Assembly: GCF_003339815.1 (NCBI RefSeq)
Contig: NZ_PPTT01000007.1
Coordinates: 1 to 64,000 of the forward strand
Length of the DNA stretch: 64,000 nt
Reading direction: 5' to 3'
Origin: Eggerthella sinensis
GTDB taxonomy: Bacteria > Actinomycetota > Coriobacteriia > Coriobacteriales > Eggerthellaceae
Shown here: piece by piece, positions 15,210 through 23,618 of the stretch
Layout of the letters: every line of letters starts with the position of its first letter
Numbering within the stretch: position 1 is the first letter of the stretch
Program-made: the position numbers and the translations under genes
Notes under the pieces: generated by a model
What the model saw: the letters and a program-made list of their open reading frames with translations, nothing else
Database searches by the model: none
What the model was told of the DNA's origin: nothing

Positions 15210-17801
15210 CTAGCGGACGAACTTGGCCAGGATGCGCACGAGCAGGCTGGGCTTCTTGCGCGGGGGCACGCGCATCGGCGGCGCGGTTGCCAACCCGCGA
15301 TCGACCGGCCGCGGCGTTGCCGCCGGCGCCTTCGCGGCAAGCGGCGGCTCGATGGCGTCAGCCTCAAGCGCTTCCGCGGCTTCCGGCTCGGGCGCGCTCG
15401 CGGCCTCCTCCACCTGCACGTCCTCCGCTTCCTCGTCCTCTTCGGGCTCGGCGGCCCTGCGGCGGTTCGCCTCGCGGGCGGCCTCTTCCTCGGCGGCCTC
15501 GAGGCGGCGCTGCTGCGCCCGCTTGATGAAGAACTCCTGCGACTCGAACAGCGTGGTCACGCCGTCCTCGTCTTCCTTGGCGAACGCGCCGAGCGGCGTG
15601 TAGCTCTTGTCGGGCTGCAGTTCGCGCAGCTTCGCCGTGTCGCTCATGGACACGTCGAGGTACCCGAGAATCTGCTCGCGCAGGTCGTCGTTCAAGATGG
15701 GCCACGCGATCTCGATGCGCTTGTCCATGTTGCGCGTCATGAGGTCGGCGCTCGACAGGTACAGCTTCATGTTCTCGCGCGTGCCGAACCCGTAGATGCG
15801 GCTGTGCTCGAGCAAGCGCCCCACGATGGACACGACGCGCACGTGATCGGTGCAGCCCTCGAGGCCCGGCACGATGCACGAGATACCGCGCACGAACAGC
15901 GTCACCTCGACGCCGGCCTGCGACGCCTCCACGATCTTCTCGATGACGTCCTTGTCGGTGACGGAGTTCGTCTTGAAGAACAGCCCGCACGGCTCGCCGG
16001 CGCGCGCCTTCTCGATCTCGCGGTCGATGCCCGCAAGGATCATCGGCTTGATCTGCAACGGCGCCACCCACATGATGTCGTAGTTGTCGGAGGTGTTCTC
16101 CAGGCCCATGTTGCGGAAGAACTCACCGGCATCGCGCCCGAACGTCTCGTCGGTGGTGATGAACGACAGGTCGGTGTACAGCTTCGCCGTCTTCTCGTTG
16201 TAGTTGCCGGTGCCCAGCTGCGTGATGTGCTGCAGGCCGTGCTCGGTCTGGCGTGTGATGCAGCAGATCTTCGAATGCACCTTGAAGTCGCGGAAGCCGT
16301 AGATGACGTTGCATCCCGCCTGCTCGAAGCGCTGCGACCACTCGATGTTGTTGCTCTCGTCGAAGCGGGCGCGCAGCTCGAACAGCGCGGTGACCTCCTT
16401 GCCGTTCTCGGCCGCGGCGATGAGCGCCTCGGCGAGGTGCGACTGGCTGGCCAGGCGGTACAGCGTGATCTTGATGGAGATGACGGAGGGGTCGTTCGCC
16501 GCTTCGCGCAGCAGCTGCACGAAGGCGTCCATCGTCTCGTACGGGTAGCTCAGCAGCACTTCCTTCTCGGTCACCTGGTCGATGATGCGGCGGTTGCGGT
16601 CGAGGCAGCCGGGCCACTGCGGCGTGAAGGGCGCGTTTGTGAGCGCGGCGCGCTTGGCCTCGTCGAGACGGCCGGCCAGGCCGAACGAATAGCTCATGTC
16701 GAGCGGCACCTTGGTGACGTACGCCTGATGCGCCTTGAGGTTCAGGCGCTTGAGCAGCAGCTTCGAGAGCGTGGGGGACAGCGGGCGCTCGCTTTCCAGG
16801 CGCACGGGGGCCAAGCGCGAACGCTTCTTCAGGATGCGCTTCATGTGCTCGCGGTAGTCCTCGTCGTTCTCGTCGGTGCCTTCGGTGGCGTCGAGGTCGG
16901 CGTTGCGCGTGACGCAGATGACGTTGGTGTGCTTGATGGCGTACATGGAGAAAATCTCGCTCGCCACCATCTCGATGGCGTGCTCGAGCAGGATGAACTG
17001 CATGCCCTCGCCCGGCAGCGCGATGACGCGCTCGCACTGGCGCGGCATGGGCACGAGGCCGAGCGTGACGCCCTCGGCGCCCAGGTTGCTGGCCTTGTCG
17101 TCCTTCGCGGCCTTCTCGATGCCCTTCTTCGACGTCTTCTTCTTGGCGCCCGCCTCCTCGTTGAGGCGCACCACCACGTACAGCGCGCCGTTCTCCAGGT
17201 GGGGGAACGGGTGGCGCGAGTTGATGATCTGCGGCGATAGGAAGGGCATCACGTTCTTGTGCACGTAGGCCGACAGAAACGCGCGCTGCTCGTCGTCGAG
17301 GTCCTCGGGGCGCAGGCTGCACACGCCCTGCTCGCACAGCAGGCGCCGCACGCTTTCGTACGTGCGCTCCTGGATGGGGTACAGCTCGTGGCAGCGCGCG
17401 TAGATGGCGTCGAGCTGCTCGGCGGGCGTCATGCCCGATTTCGAGTCGATGATCTGCTTCTTCACCAGCGCGAGGTCGGTGAGGCTGCCCACGCGCACCA
17501 TGAAGAACTCCTGCAGGTTGCTCCAGAAGATGGAGATGAAGTTGAGGCGCTCGAGCAGCGGCACGGTTTCGTCGGCGCCCTGGTCGAGCACGCGCTCGTT
17601 GAACGTGAGCCACGACAGTTCGCGGTTCTGCATGTACGGCGCCTTGCGCGGGGCCGCGGTCTCGGCCTCGGAGGGCAGCGCCTCGCCGGCCACGTCGTCG
17701 ACGGTCTGGCGCATCTCGTCCGCGCGCATGGCGGCGGGCTCGGGCGCGGTGGTGGTGACGGGTGCCTCGGTGGTGTCGGTCGGTTTCTTGGCTGTGTCCA
17801 T
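15210..17801 (-). CDS. ppk1: Polyphosphate kinase 1
   Basis: This 863-residue enzyme polymerises the gamma-phosphate of ATP into inorganic polyphosphate. The N-domain motif NRELSWLTFNERVLDQ is at about 58-73 after a roughly 55-residue Ala/Glu/Thr-rich extension. The phospholipase-D-like catalytic part contains FKVHSKICCI with His509, the likely autophosphorylated histidine, and RLLEHSRIYGF with His666. The last 120 residues are an added low-complexity acidic then Pro/Ala-rich tail ending in a basic helix (LLVRILAKFVR), not part of the usual enzyme. It lies downstream of ppx, 40 bases after that stop, and opposite the PPK2-type gene; together they form a polyphosphate locus. Confidence 0.95.
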   Translation of the reverse strand: MDTAKKPTDTTEAPVTTTAPEPAAMRADEMRQTVDDVAGEALPSEAETAAPRKAPYMQNRELSWLTFNERVLDQGADETVPLLERLNFISIFWSNLQEFFMVRVGSLTDLALVKKQIIDSKSGMTPAEQLDAIYARCHELYPIQERTYESVRRLLCEQGVCSLRPEDLDDEQRAFLSAYVHKNVMPFLSPQIINSRHPFPHLENGALYVVVRLNEEAGAKKKTSKKGIEKAAKDDKASNLGAEGVTLGLVPMPRQCERVIALPGEGMQFILLEHAIEMVASEIFSMYAIKHTNVICVTRNADLDATEGTDENDEDYREHMKRILKKRSRLAPVRLESERPLSPTLSKLLLKRLNLKAHQAYVTKVPLDMSYSFGLAGRLDEAKRAALTNAPFTPQWPGCLDRNRRIIDQVTEKEVLLSYPYETMDAFVQLLREAANDPSVISIKITLYRLASQSHLAEALIAAAENGKEVTALFELRARFDESNNIEWSQRFEQAGCNVIYGFRDFKVHSKICCITRQTEHGLQHITQLGTGNYNEKTAKLYTDLSFITTDETFGRDAGEFFRNMGLENTSDNYDIMWVAPLQIKPMILAGIDREIEKARAGEPCGLFFKTNSVTDKDVIEKIVEASQAGVEVTLFVRGISCIVPGLEGCTDHVRVVSIVGRLLEHSRIYGFGTRENMKLYLSSADLMTRNMDKRIEIAWPILNDDLREQILGYLDVSMSDTAKLRELQPDKSYTPLGAFAKEDEDGVTTLFESQEFFIKRAQQRRLEAAEEEAAREANRRRAAEPEEDEEAEDVQVEEAASAPEPEAAEALEADAIEPPLAAKAPAATPRPVDRGLATAPPMRVPPRKKPSLLVRILAKFVR

Positions 17802-17841
17802 GAACGTCCCCTTCCCGTAAACGTTCGCTTCCTGCGTGCCG

Positions 17842-18765
17842 TTAGCGCAGCATGCGCTCGATCAGGTACCCTTCGCGCACGCCGTATTTGCAGACGTCGA
17901 GGCGCTCGGCTCCGAACGCGTCGAAGAGCTCCAGCAGAATGACGCACCCGGGCACGAGCGTGTGGATGCGCTCTGCCGACGCCTTGAGCGCGGTGTGCGC
18001 GAACGCGTCGGGATCGGTGCGGCACCATGTCAGTATCGCATGAATTTCCTTTTTCGTCATGGTTTTCGGACGGCTCGTCGCACCGGTGGCCTGCGCGTGC
18101 ATCTTGGCGGCGGCGCGCACGCTTCCGCCGATGCCGAACAGCGTGTCGGTGCGGTAGGCGTCGGGCCGGGGCAGCGCGGCGAGGCGCGTCCGCAGCGCGG
18201 CGGCGATGGCGTCCATCTCGTCGCCCGTGGGCAGGATGCCGCGCACATGCTGCGCAAACGACGACAGCGACCCCTGCCCGAGGCTCGCGTTGTCGAAGTC
18301 GCGGTCGTGTTCCACCCGCGTCAGCTCGGTCGAGCCGCCGCCGATGTCCACGAGCGTCCCGCGCACCACCGTGCGGTCGCAGGTGGCGCCCACGAACCCG
18401 AGGTGCGCCTCGTCCTGCGCCGACAGAAGCGAGATGGGCAGCCCCGCGCCCTCCTCGATGGCGATGACGGCCTCGTCGCAGTTCTTCGCGTTGCGGATGA
18501 CGGCGGTGGCGAACACTTCCATCTTCTCGCAGTTGAAGTACCGCGCGCGTTTGGCATGGCCGCGCAGCACGCTGATGGCGCGGTCGATGCCGTCCTGCGT
18601 GAACACGCCGTCCACGACGTAGGCCGACAATCCCGCCATCACCTTATCGTTGATGAGGCTCTTGAAATCCTTGTTCGTGAACGTGCGCTCGTGGGCGTGC
18701 TTCACCTCGTACACGACGAGGCGTATCGTGTTCGACCCCAGGTCGACAACCGCATAGTTGGGCAT
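17842..18765 (-). CDS. ppx: Exopolyphosphatase / guanosine pentaphosphatase family protein
   Basis: A 307-residue protein of the Ppx/GppA branch of the ASKHA fold, which removes terminal phosphate from polyphosphate (or converts pppGpp to ppGpp). The N-terminal phosphate loop is VDLGSNTIRLVVYE and the second is VDIGGGSTELTR (about 152-163); FATAVIRNAKN is the usual adjacent segment. It contains only the short two-domain core, as is common in Actinobacteria. Start is taken at the MPNYAVV methionine (18765), preceded by AAGGAT; an ATG 14 codons upstream has no good binding site. It is first in a probable ppx-ppk1 operon, divergent from the double PPK2. Confidence 0.9.
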   Translation of the reverse strand: MPNYAVVDLGSNTIRLVVYEVKHAHERTFTNKDFKSLINDKVMAGLSAYVVDGVFTQDGIDRAISVLRGHAKRARYFNCEKMEVFATAVIRNAKNCDEAVIAIEEGAGLPISLLSAQDEAHLGFVGATCDRTVVRGTLVDIGGGSTELTRVEHDRDFDNASLGQGSLSSFAQHVRGILPTGDEMDAIAAALRTRLAALPRPDAYRTDTLFGIGGSVRAAAKMHAQATGATSRPKTMTKKEIHAILTWCRTDPDAFAHTALKASAERIHTLVPGCVILLELFDAFGAERLDVCKYGVREGYLIERMLR

Positions 18766-18869
18766 ACCGATGATCCTTCTGCGCTCGGAGCTTGCGTACC
18801 CTTCCATTTTAGGTCACCACGCGATGAAAACCAGGCTGGTGGGGAAACTGAAACCTGCGCCAAACGCTG

Positions 18870-18878
18870 TGCTATGAT
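18870..18878 (+). promoter_or_regulatory. Extended -10 promoter of the double-PPK2 gene
   Basis: TGCTATGAT lies 30 bp upstream of the ATG at 18908, in the roughly 140-bp divergent gap with ppx. Confidence 0.45.
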
Positions 18879-18907
18879 GTCGGGATACGCCGAGGAAGGA
18901 TGCGCCC

Positions 18908-20644
18908 ATGCTGGAAACCGTCGATTTCTCTCTCGAACCGCTGTCCAAAGACGACTACAAACCCCGTCGCGACGAGCTGATGGAGCAGTTGGTGGTGTTG
19001 CAGCAGCAGGCGCGCGCCCAGGGCGTCGGGCTCGTCGTGCTGTTCGAAGGGTGGAACGGCGCCGGCAAGGGCAGCCGCATCTCCGACCTCATGTACCACC
19101 TCGACGCGCGCGCGACCAGCGTGTACGTCACCGAGAACCTCGACGTGAAGGCCGCCCGCTCGTTCCCGGGCGCCAAGCACGGCGTGACGGGCTTCTACCC
19201 GGTCATGCAGGAGTTCTGGAAGGGGCTCGGCCAGCGCGGCACCATCTCGTTCTTCGACCGCGGCTGGTACACCGCCGCCGTGCAGCACATGCTGTACACC
19301 GAGTTCGGCAGCCTGACGCTCGGCTCCGGCAAGCGCAAGGGGCAGAAGGCCGTCGCGGCCGCCATGGCCGAAGCGCGCGACGAGCGCCACATCGACGTGC
19401 TGCGCCGCTACCTCACCTCCGCGTCCGATTTCGAACAGCAGCTTGCCGACGACGGCTATCTCGTGGTGAAGTTCTTCGTGCACGTCACGAAGGAGGCGCA
19501 GAAGAAGCGCCTCACGCGCCTGCACGACGACCCGGCCACCCGGTGGCGCGTCAACGAGGACAAGCTCGCCACCATCGGCAACTACGAGGAGGCGTACCGG
19601 CTCTACGACAACCTCTTGAAGGGCAGCAACTTCACGTTCGCCCCGTGGCACCTCGTGAACGGGGAGGACAAGCGCCGCGCGAACCTGCAGATCGCCGAGA
19701 CGCTCGTGTCGGCGCTCACGGGCGCGCTGCAGGCGGCCCCCGACGCCGAAGCCGCCGCGGCGGCCGCGAAGGCGCAGGCCAACTCCGCGGGCGCCCTCGA
19801 GGAAGCCCCGCTGTTCGGGCGCTCCGAAGAGGAAGAGGCCCGCGTGCGCGAGGAAGCCGAGCGCGCCGCCGCCGAGGCCCGCATCCGCGCGCCGCGCGTG
19901 TCGCGATTCCGCCAGGTGGACAACCCGCCGCGCATCGACGAGGTCGACCATTCCCTCGTGCTCGACCCGCTTGCGTACAAGGAGCAGCTCAAGTTCGAGC
20001 AGGACCGCCTCAACAAGCTTGAGATGGAGATGTACCAGAAGCGCATCCCGCTCATGGTCATGTACGAAGGCTGGGACGCGGCCGGCAAGGGCGGCAACAT
20101 CAAGCGCGTGGCGCAGGCTCTCGACGCCCGCGCCTACACCGTGTTCCCGAGCCCAGCCCCCACGAAGCCCGAGCTGCTGCACCCCCATCTGTGGCGCTAT
20201 TGGACGCGCCTGCCGAAGGCGGGGCACGTGGGCATCTACGACCGCAGCTGGTACGGGCGCGTGCTCGTGGAGCGCGTCGAAGGGTTCGCCTCGGTGTCGG
20301 AATGGACGCGGGCGTACGACGAAATCAACGAATTCGAGCAGGAGCTCGTGCGGTGGGGCGCCATCCTGCTGAAGTTCTGGGTGGACGTGAGCCCCGAAGA
20401 GCAGCTGCGCCGCTTCCACGACCGCGAGCAAGACCCTGCGAAACAGTGGAAGATCACCGACGAGGATTGGCGCAACCGCGACAAGTACCCCCAGTACAAA
20501 GCTGCGGTCGAGGACATCTTCCGCCTGACGAGCACGCCGTTCGCACCGTGGATCGTCCTCGAGAGCGACGACAAGCGCTACGCGCGCGTCAAGGCCCTTA
20601 AAATAATCAACGATGCTCTGGAAGCGCGCTTGCACGAAAACTGA
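18908..20644 (+). CDS. pap: Polyphosphate:AMP phosphotransferase (double PPK2)
   Basis: This 578-residue protein contains two PPK2 domains in tandem, the layout of polyphosphate:AMP phosphotransferase, which uses polyphosphate to convert AMP to ADP. Walker A loops are FEGWNGAGKGS (about 47-57) and YEGWDAAGKGGN (about 387-398); the paired lid/Walker B elements are SFFDRGWYTAAV and GIYDRSWYGRVL. An Ala/Glu-rich linker (about 275-325) joins the halves. In characterised members the C-terminal domain is the active one and the N-terminal domain is degenerate; here both loops look intact. Divergent from ppx-ppk1, it completes a cycle of polyphosphate making, breaking and use in adenylate recharging. 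Confidence 0.9.
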   Translation: MLETVDFSLEPLSKDDYKPRRDELMEQLVVLQQQARAQGVGLVVLFEGWNGAGKGSRISDLMYHLDARATSVYVTENLDVKAARSFPGAKHGVTGFYPVMQEFWKGLGQRGTISFFDRGWYTAAVQHMLYTEFGSLTLGSGKRKGQKAVAAAMAEARDERHIDVLRRYLTSASDFEQQLADDGYLVVKFFVHVTKEAQKKRLTRLHDDPATRWRVNEDKLATIGNYEEAYRLYDNLLKGSNFTFAPWHLVNGEDKRRANLQIAETLVSALTGALQAAPDAEAAAAAAKAQANSAGALEEAPLFGRSEEEEARVREEAERAAAEARIRAPRVSRFRQVDNPPRIDEVDHSLVLDPLAYKEQLKFEQDRLNKLEMEMYQKRIPLMVMYEGWDAAGKGGNIKRVAQALDARAYTVFPSPAPTKPELLHPHLWRYWTRLPKAGHVGIYDRSWYGRVLVERVEGFASVSEWTRAYDEINEFEQELVRWGAILLKFWVDVSPEEQLRRFHDREQDPAKQWKITDEDWRNRDKYPQYKAAVEDIFRLTSTPFAPWIVLESDDKRYARVKALKIINDALEARLHEN

Positions 20645-20658
20645 GATCGCGTTACTAT
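20630..20658 (+). promoter_or_regulatory. Promoter for the 38-residue membrane peptide
   Basis: TTGCAC (20630-20635), 17-bp spacer, TACTAT (20653-20658). The -35 overlaps the end of the double-PPK2 gene. Confidence 0.6.
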
Positions 20659-20722
20659 GGGCAGCAGTACTCAAAACGACCGTGCGCATACGCGCGCTTG
20701 AACAACAAAGGGGTAAACAACC

Positions 20723-20839
20723 ATGACTCTGTTCGGAATCACCGTGCCCATGGAGGCCATTTGGGTGATCGTCGCGATCATCGTCATCGTCATCATCGCG
20801 TTCATCGCGAAGGGCTTCATCGACGAGATGAAGAAGTAA
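20723..20839 (+). CDS. 38-residue single-pass membrane peptide
   Basis: A short ORF of 38 codons. The peptide begins MTLFGITVPMEAIW, continues as an uninterrupted hydrophobic stretch VIVAIIVIVIIAFIA (about 15-29) and ends KGFIDEMKK. This is a textbook single transmembrane segment with a basic/acidic cytoplasmic tail. AAAGGGG (20707-20713) stands nine bases before the ATG, a good promoter lies upstream and a strong terminator lies 55 bases after the stop, so it is an independent small transcription unit. I do not recognise the family. It could be a small regulator of a membrane complex, a stress peptide or a type-I-toxin-like peptide; the sequence does not say which. Confidence 0.7.
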   Translation: MTLFGITVPMEAIWVIVAIIVIVIIAFIAKGFIDEMKK

Positions 20840-20893
20840 CGACAAGACGAGCAGCGCTTTTCGATCGTGAAAATTGCGTTTTCGCATACATTG

Positions 20894-20922
20894 CGCCCCC
20901 ATTTCGGGGGCGTTTGTTTATT
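20894..20922 (+). terminator. Rho-independent terminator after the small membrane peptide
   Basis: CGCCCCC (20894-20900), loop ATTTC, GGGGGCG (20906-20912), followed by TTTGTTTATT. Confidence 0.9.
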
Positions 20923-20980
20923 ATGATAGGGGTCTGGCGACGGCGGAATCCGCCGTTCGATGATCATCCGAAAGGTGGAC

Positions 20981-22051
20981 ATGCCCGAGTACCGACAGTA
21001 TCCTGACCGCGGATCGCATGGGCGACCTGCGCAGCAACAGGCGCCGAGGGGCGCCGCGCCGCACGGACGCGCGGGCGCACAGCCGGGCGCCTACCGTCCC
21101 GCCGTCCCGCAGCAATCCGCCTATCGCCCCGTGCAGGCCGGCCACGGCAGGCACGGCGCCCCGTACGGCAATCCGTATCAGCAGCAGGGCCCGAACAAGA
21201 AGAAGGGCGGCCCGTGGCGCGTCGTGTTCTGGATCGCGCTCGTGGTGTTCGTCGTGGCGCTTGCGGCGCTTGGCGTCATCGGCTACAGCTACTGGCAGGG
21301 GCAGCAAACCTACAACGACGTCGCGCAGGAGGGCTTCACGCCCCCCGATGACCTGGCGGGCGCCTCGCTCGCCGACTTCACGGTGGATTGGGACGCTCTC
21401 AAGGCCATCAACCCCGATACGGTGGGGTGGATCTACATCCCCGGCACCGTGGTGAACTATCCCATCGTGCAAACCACCGACGACGTGAAGTACCTCACGC
21501 ACGACTTCAAGGGCTCGGAGGGATGGATTGCCACGTTCGGCGCCATCTTCCTGTCCGCCGATAACAGCGCGGACTTCTCGGACCCGAACAACATCGTGTA
21601 CGGGCACCATCTGAACGACGGTTCCATGTTCGCGTGCCTCGCCGATTTCAGCGACGCCGCGCAGTTCAACGATCATCGCACCGTGTACATCCTCACGCCC
21701 GAGGGCAACTTCCAGCTGAACACGTTCGCGCTCGTGCATGTGAATGCCGACGACCCGCTTGCGCAAACGCAGTTCACCGACGGGGACGAGCGCGTGGCCT
21801 ACGTGCAGGACAAGATCGACCGCTCGGTGGTGGCCGCTTCCGACATTCCCGAAGCTGCCGATATCGCGCACACGTTCGCGCTTGCCACCTGCGACAACCT
21901 GCCCACCGACGGACGCTACGTGCTGTACGCCTACGTGGCCAACAGCACCGTGGGCGCATCGGGCGATGCAATCGATCCTTCTGCCGGCGACGTCGTCGAT
22001 CCCGACGCTGCCGACGCTATCGATTCTGCCGAAAAGGAGATCGCTTCATGA
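20981..22051 (+). CDS. srtB: Class B sortase
   Basis: A 356-residue membrane-anchored transpeptidase. After a long Gln/Pro/Gly/Arg-rich cytoplasmic N-terminus (about 70 residues) comes one membrane helix (VVFWIALVVFVVALAALGVIG). The sortase domain has the class B pattern GWIYIPGTVVNYPIVQ, the YGHHLND loop (His209/210), the catalytic Cys304 in LATCDN and Arg312 in GRYVLYAYV. An Asp/Ala-rich tail follows. Start is the MPEYRQ methionine at 20981, with AAAGGTGG just upstream. Its stop overlaps the purF start by ATGA, so the two are translationally coupled. Sortases attach surface proteins or pilins to the wall; whether this one acts on the LTKTG protein at 2539 is unknown. Confidence 0.9.
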   Translation: MPEYRQYPDRGSHGRPAQQQAPRGAAPHGRAGAQPGAYRPAVPQQSAYRPVQAGHGRHGAPYGNPYQQQGPNKKKGGPWRVVFWIALVVFVVALAALGVIGYSYWQGQQTYNDVAQEGFTPPDDLAGASLADFTVDWDALKAINPDTVGWIYIPGTVVNYPIVQTTDDVKYLTHDFKGSEGWIATFGAIFLSADNSADFSDPNNIVYGHHLNDGSMFACLADFSDAAQFNDHRTVYILTPEGNFQLNTFALVHVNADDPLAQTQFTDGDERVAYVQDKIDRSVVAASDIPEAADIAHTFALATCDNLPTDGRYVLYAYVANSTVGASGDAIDPSAGDVVDPDAADAIDSAEKEIAS

Positions 22052-23529
22052 GCACTTCGATCCTGCCGGGCGACAGACCCGACCGCCTCGAAGAAGAGTG
22101 CGCCGTATTCGGCGTGTACGCGCCCGGCGAAGACGTCGCGCGCATGACCTGCTTCGGCCTGCAGGCGCTGCAGCACCGCGGGCAGGAGAGCGCCGGCATC
22201 GCCGTCGGCGACGGCGAAACCATCATGGTGGCGAAGGATCTCGGCCTCGTGACGCAGGTGTTCGACGAGGCCAGCTTGGCCGCGCTCGAAGGCTTCGTGG
22301 CCGTGGGCCATGCGCGGTACTCCACGAGCGGCGGCGCCGCGTCGTGGGAAGCCGCGCAGCCGCACATCTCGGCCATCGACGACGTGCTCATCGCGCTTGC
22401 GCACAACGGCACGCTCATCAACACGAACGCCCTGCGCACGCACCTCATCGACGAGGGCGTGCAGTTCCGCTCCGGCACCGACAGCGAGGTGGCCGCGAAG
22501 GCCATCGGCCAGGTGACGCAGGCCACGCACCACCTGCGCAACGGCATCCGCCGCGCCATGGAGGAGCTGTCGGGGGCCTACGCCATGGTGCTGGCCAGCC
22601 CCGATTCCCTCTACGCGTTCCGCGATCCGAACGGCATCCGCCCGCTGTGCATCGGCGAGCTGCCCGACGGCCGCGGCTGGGTGGTCTCGTCGGAGACGTG
22701 CGGCCTCGACATCGTGGGCGCCACGTACCTGCGCGACGTCGAACCGGGCGAGATCGTGCGTTTCAACAGCGAGGGCATGCATGCCGAGCAGGGCGTGCCG
22801 GCGGGCGAGAGCGCGGCCTGCATCTTCGAGTACGTGTACTTCGCGCGGCCCGACAGCGTGATCGACGGCCAGAGCGTGTACCAGGCCCGCCGCAGCATGG
22901 GCCGCATCCTCGCGCAGGAAGCGCCCGTCGAGGCCGACCTCGTGCTGGGCGTGCCCGACTCGGGCGTGCCCTCGGCCATGGGCTACGCGTATCAGAGCGG
23001 CATCCCGTACGCCGACGGCATCGTGAAGAACCGCTACGTGGGACGCACGTTCATCCAACCGACGCAGGCCATGCGTCAGCTGGGCATCCGTCTCAAGCTC
23101 AATCCGTTGCGCTCGGTGATCGAGGGCAAGCGCCTCGTGGTCATCGACGACAGCATCGTGCGCGGCAACACGTCGAAGCAGCTCGTGCAGATGCTGCGCG
23201 ACGCGGGAGCTGCCGAGGTGCACTTGCGCATCGTGAGCCCCGAAGTGCTGTGGCCGTGCTTCTACGGCATCGACACCGACACGCGCGACCAGCTGATCGC
23301 GGCGAACATGACGAACGACGAGATGAACGCGTGGATCGGCTCGGACTCGCTCGCCTTCATTTCGCTCGAAGGCCTGCGCGCATCCGTTCCGAACGCCCGT
23401 CATCAGGGGTTCTGCGACGCGTGCTTCACAGGAGACTACCCGGTGGCCATCCCGGACGCGGTGGCCAAGAAGAGCTTTCTCACGAAGAAGGATTTCGACG
23501 AACCCGACGGCGCAGGCGCGCCATCCTAG
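22048..23529 (+). CDS. purF: Amidophosphoribosyltransferase
   Basis: This 493-residue enzyme makes 5-phosphoribosylamine from PRPP and glutamine, the first committed step of purine synthesis. A short propeptide (17 residues ending in Glu-Glu-Glu) precedes Cys18, the N-terminal nucleophile of the mature Ntn-hydrolase glutaminase; ECAVFGVYAPGEDVARM and LQHRGQESAGIAV follow. The phosphoribosyltransferase PRPP loop is VVIDDSIVRGNTSKQ (about 365-380). No iron-sulfur ligand set is claimed. AAAAGGAGA precedes the ATG, which overlaps the sortase stop by four bases. It heads the pur block purF-purM-purN. Confidence 0.96.
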   Translation: MSTSILPGDRPDRLEEECAVFGVYAPGEDVARMTCFGLQALQHRGQESAGIAVGDGETIMVAKDLGLVTQVFDEASLAALEGFVAVGHARYSTSGGAASWEAAQPHISAIDDVLIALAHNGTLINTNALRTHLIDEGVQFRSGTDSEVAAKAIGQVTQATHHLRNGIRRAMEELSGAYAMVLASPDSLYAFRDPNGIRPLCIGELPDGRGWVVSSETCGLDIVGATYLRDVEPGEIVRFNSEGMHAEQGVPAGESAACIFEYVYFARPDSVIDGQSVYQARRSMGRILAQEAPVEADLVLGVPDSGVPSAMGYAYQSGIPYADGIVKNRYVGRTFIQPTQAMRQLGIRLKLNPLRSVIEGKRLVVIDDSIVRGNTSKQLVQMLRDAGAAEVHLRIVSPEVLWPCFYGIDTDTRDQLIAANMTNDEMNAWIGSDSLAFISLEGLRASVPNARHQGFCDACFTGDYPVAIPDAVAKKSFLTKKDFDEPDGAGAPS

Positions 23530-23618
23530 ACGCGGCGCCGCGCATCACGTACGAGCACGACCGGTAAAGCAACACAGGGGATCGCCCCGACATGGACGAT
23601 ACGGCACAAGGAGCTGAG

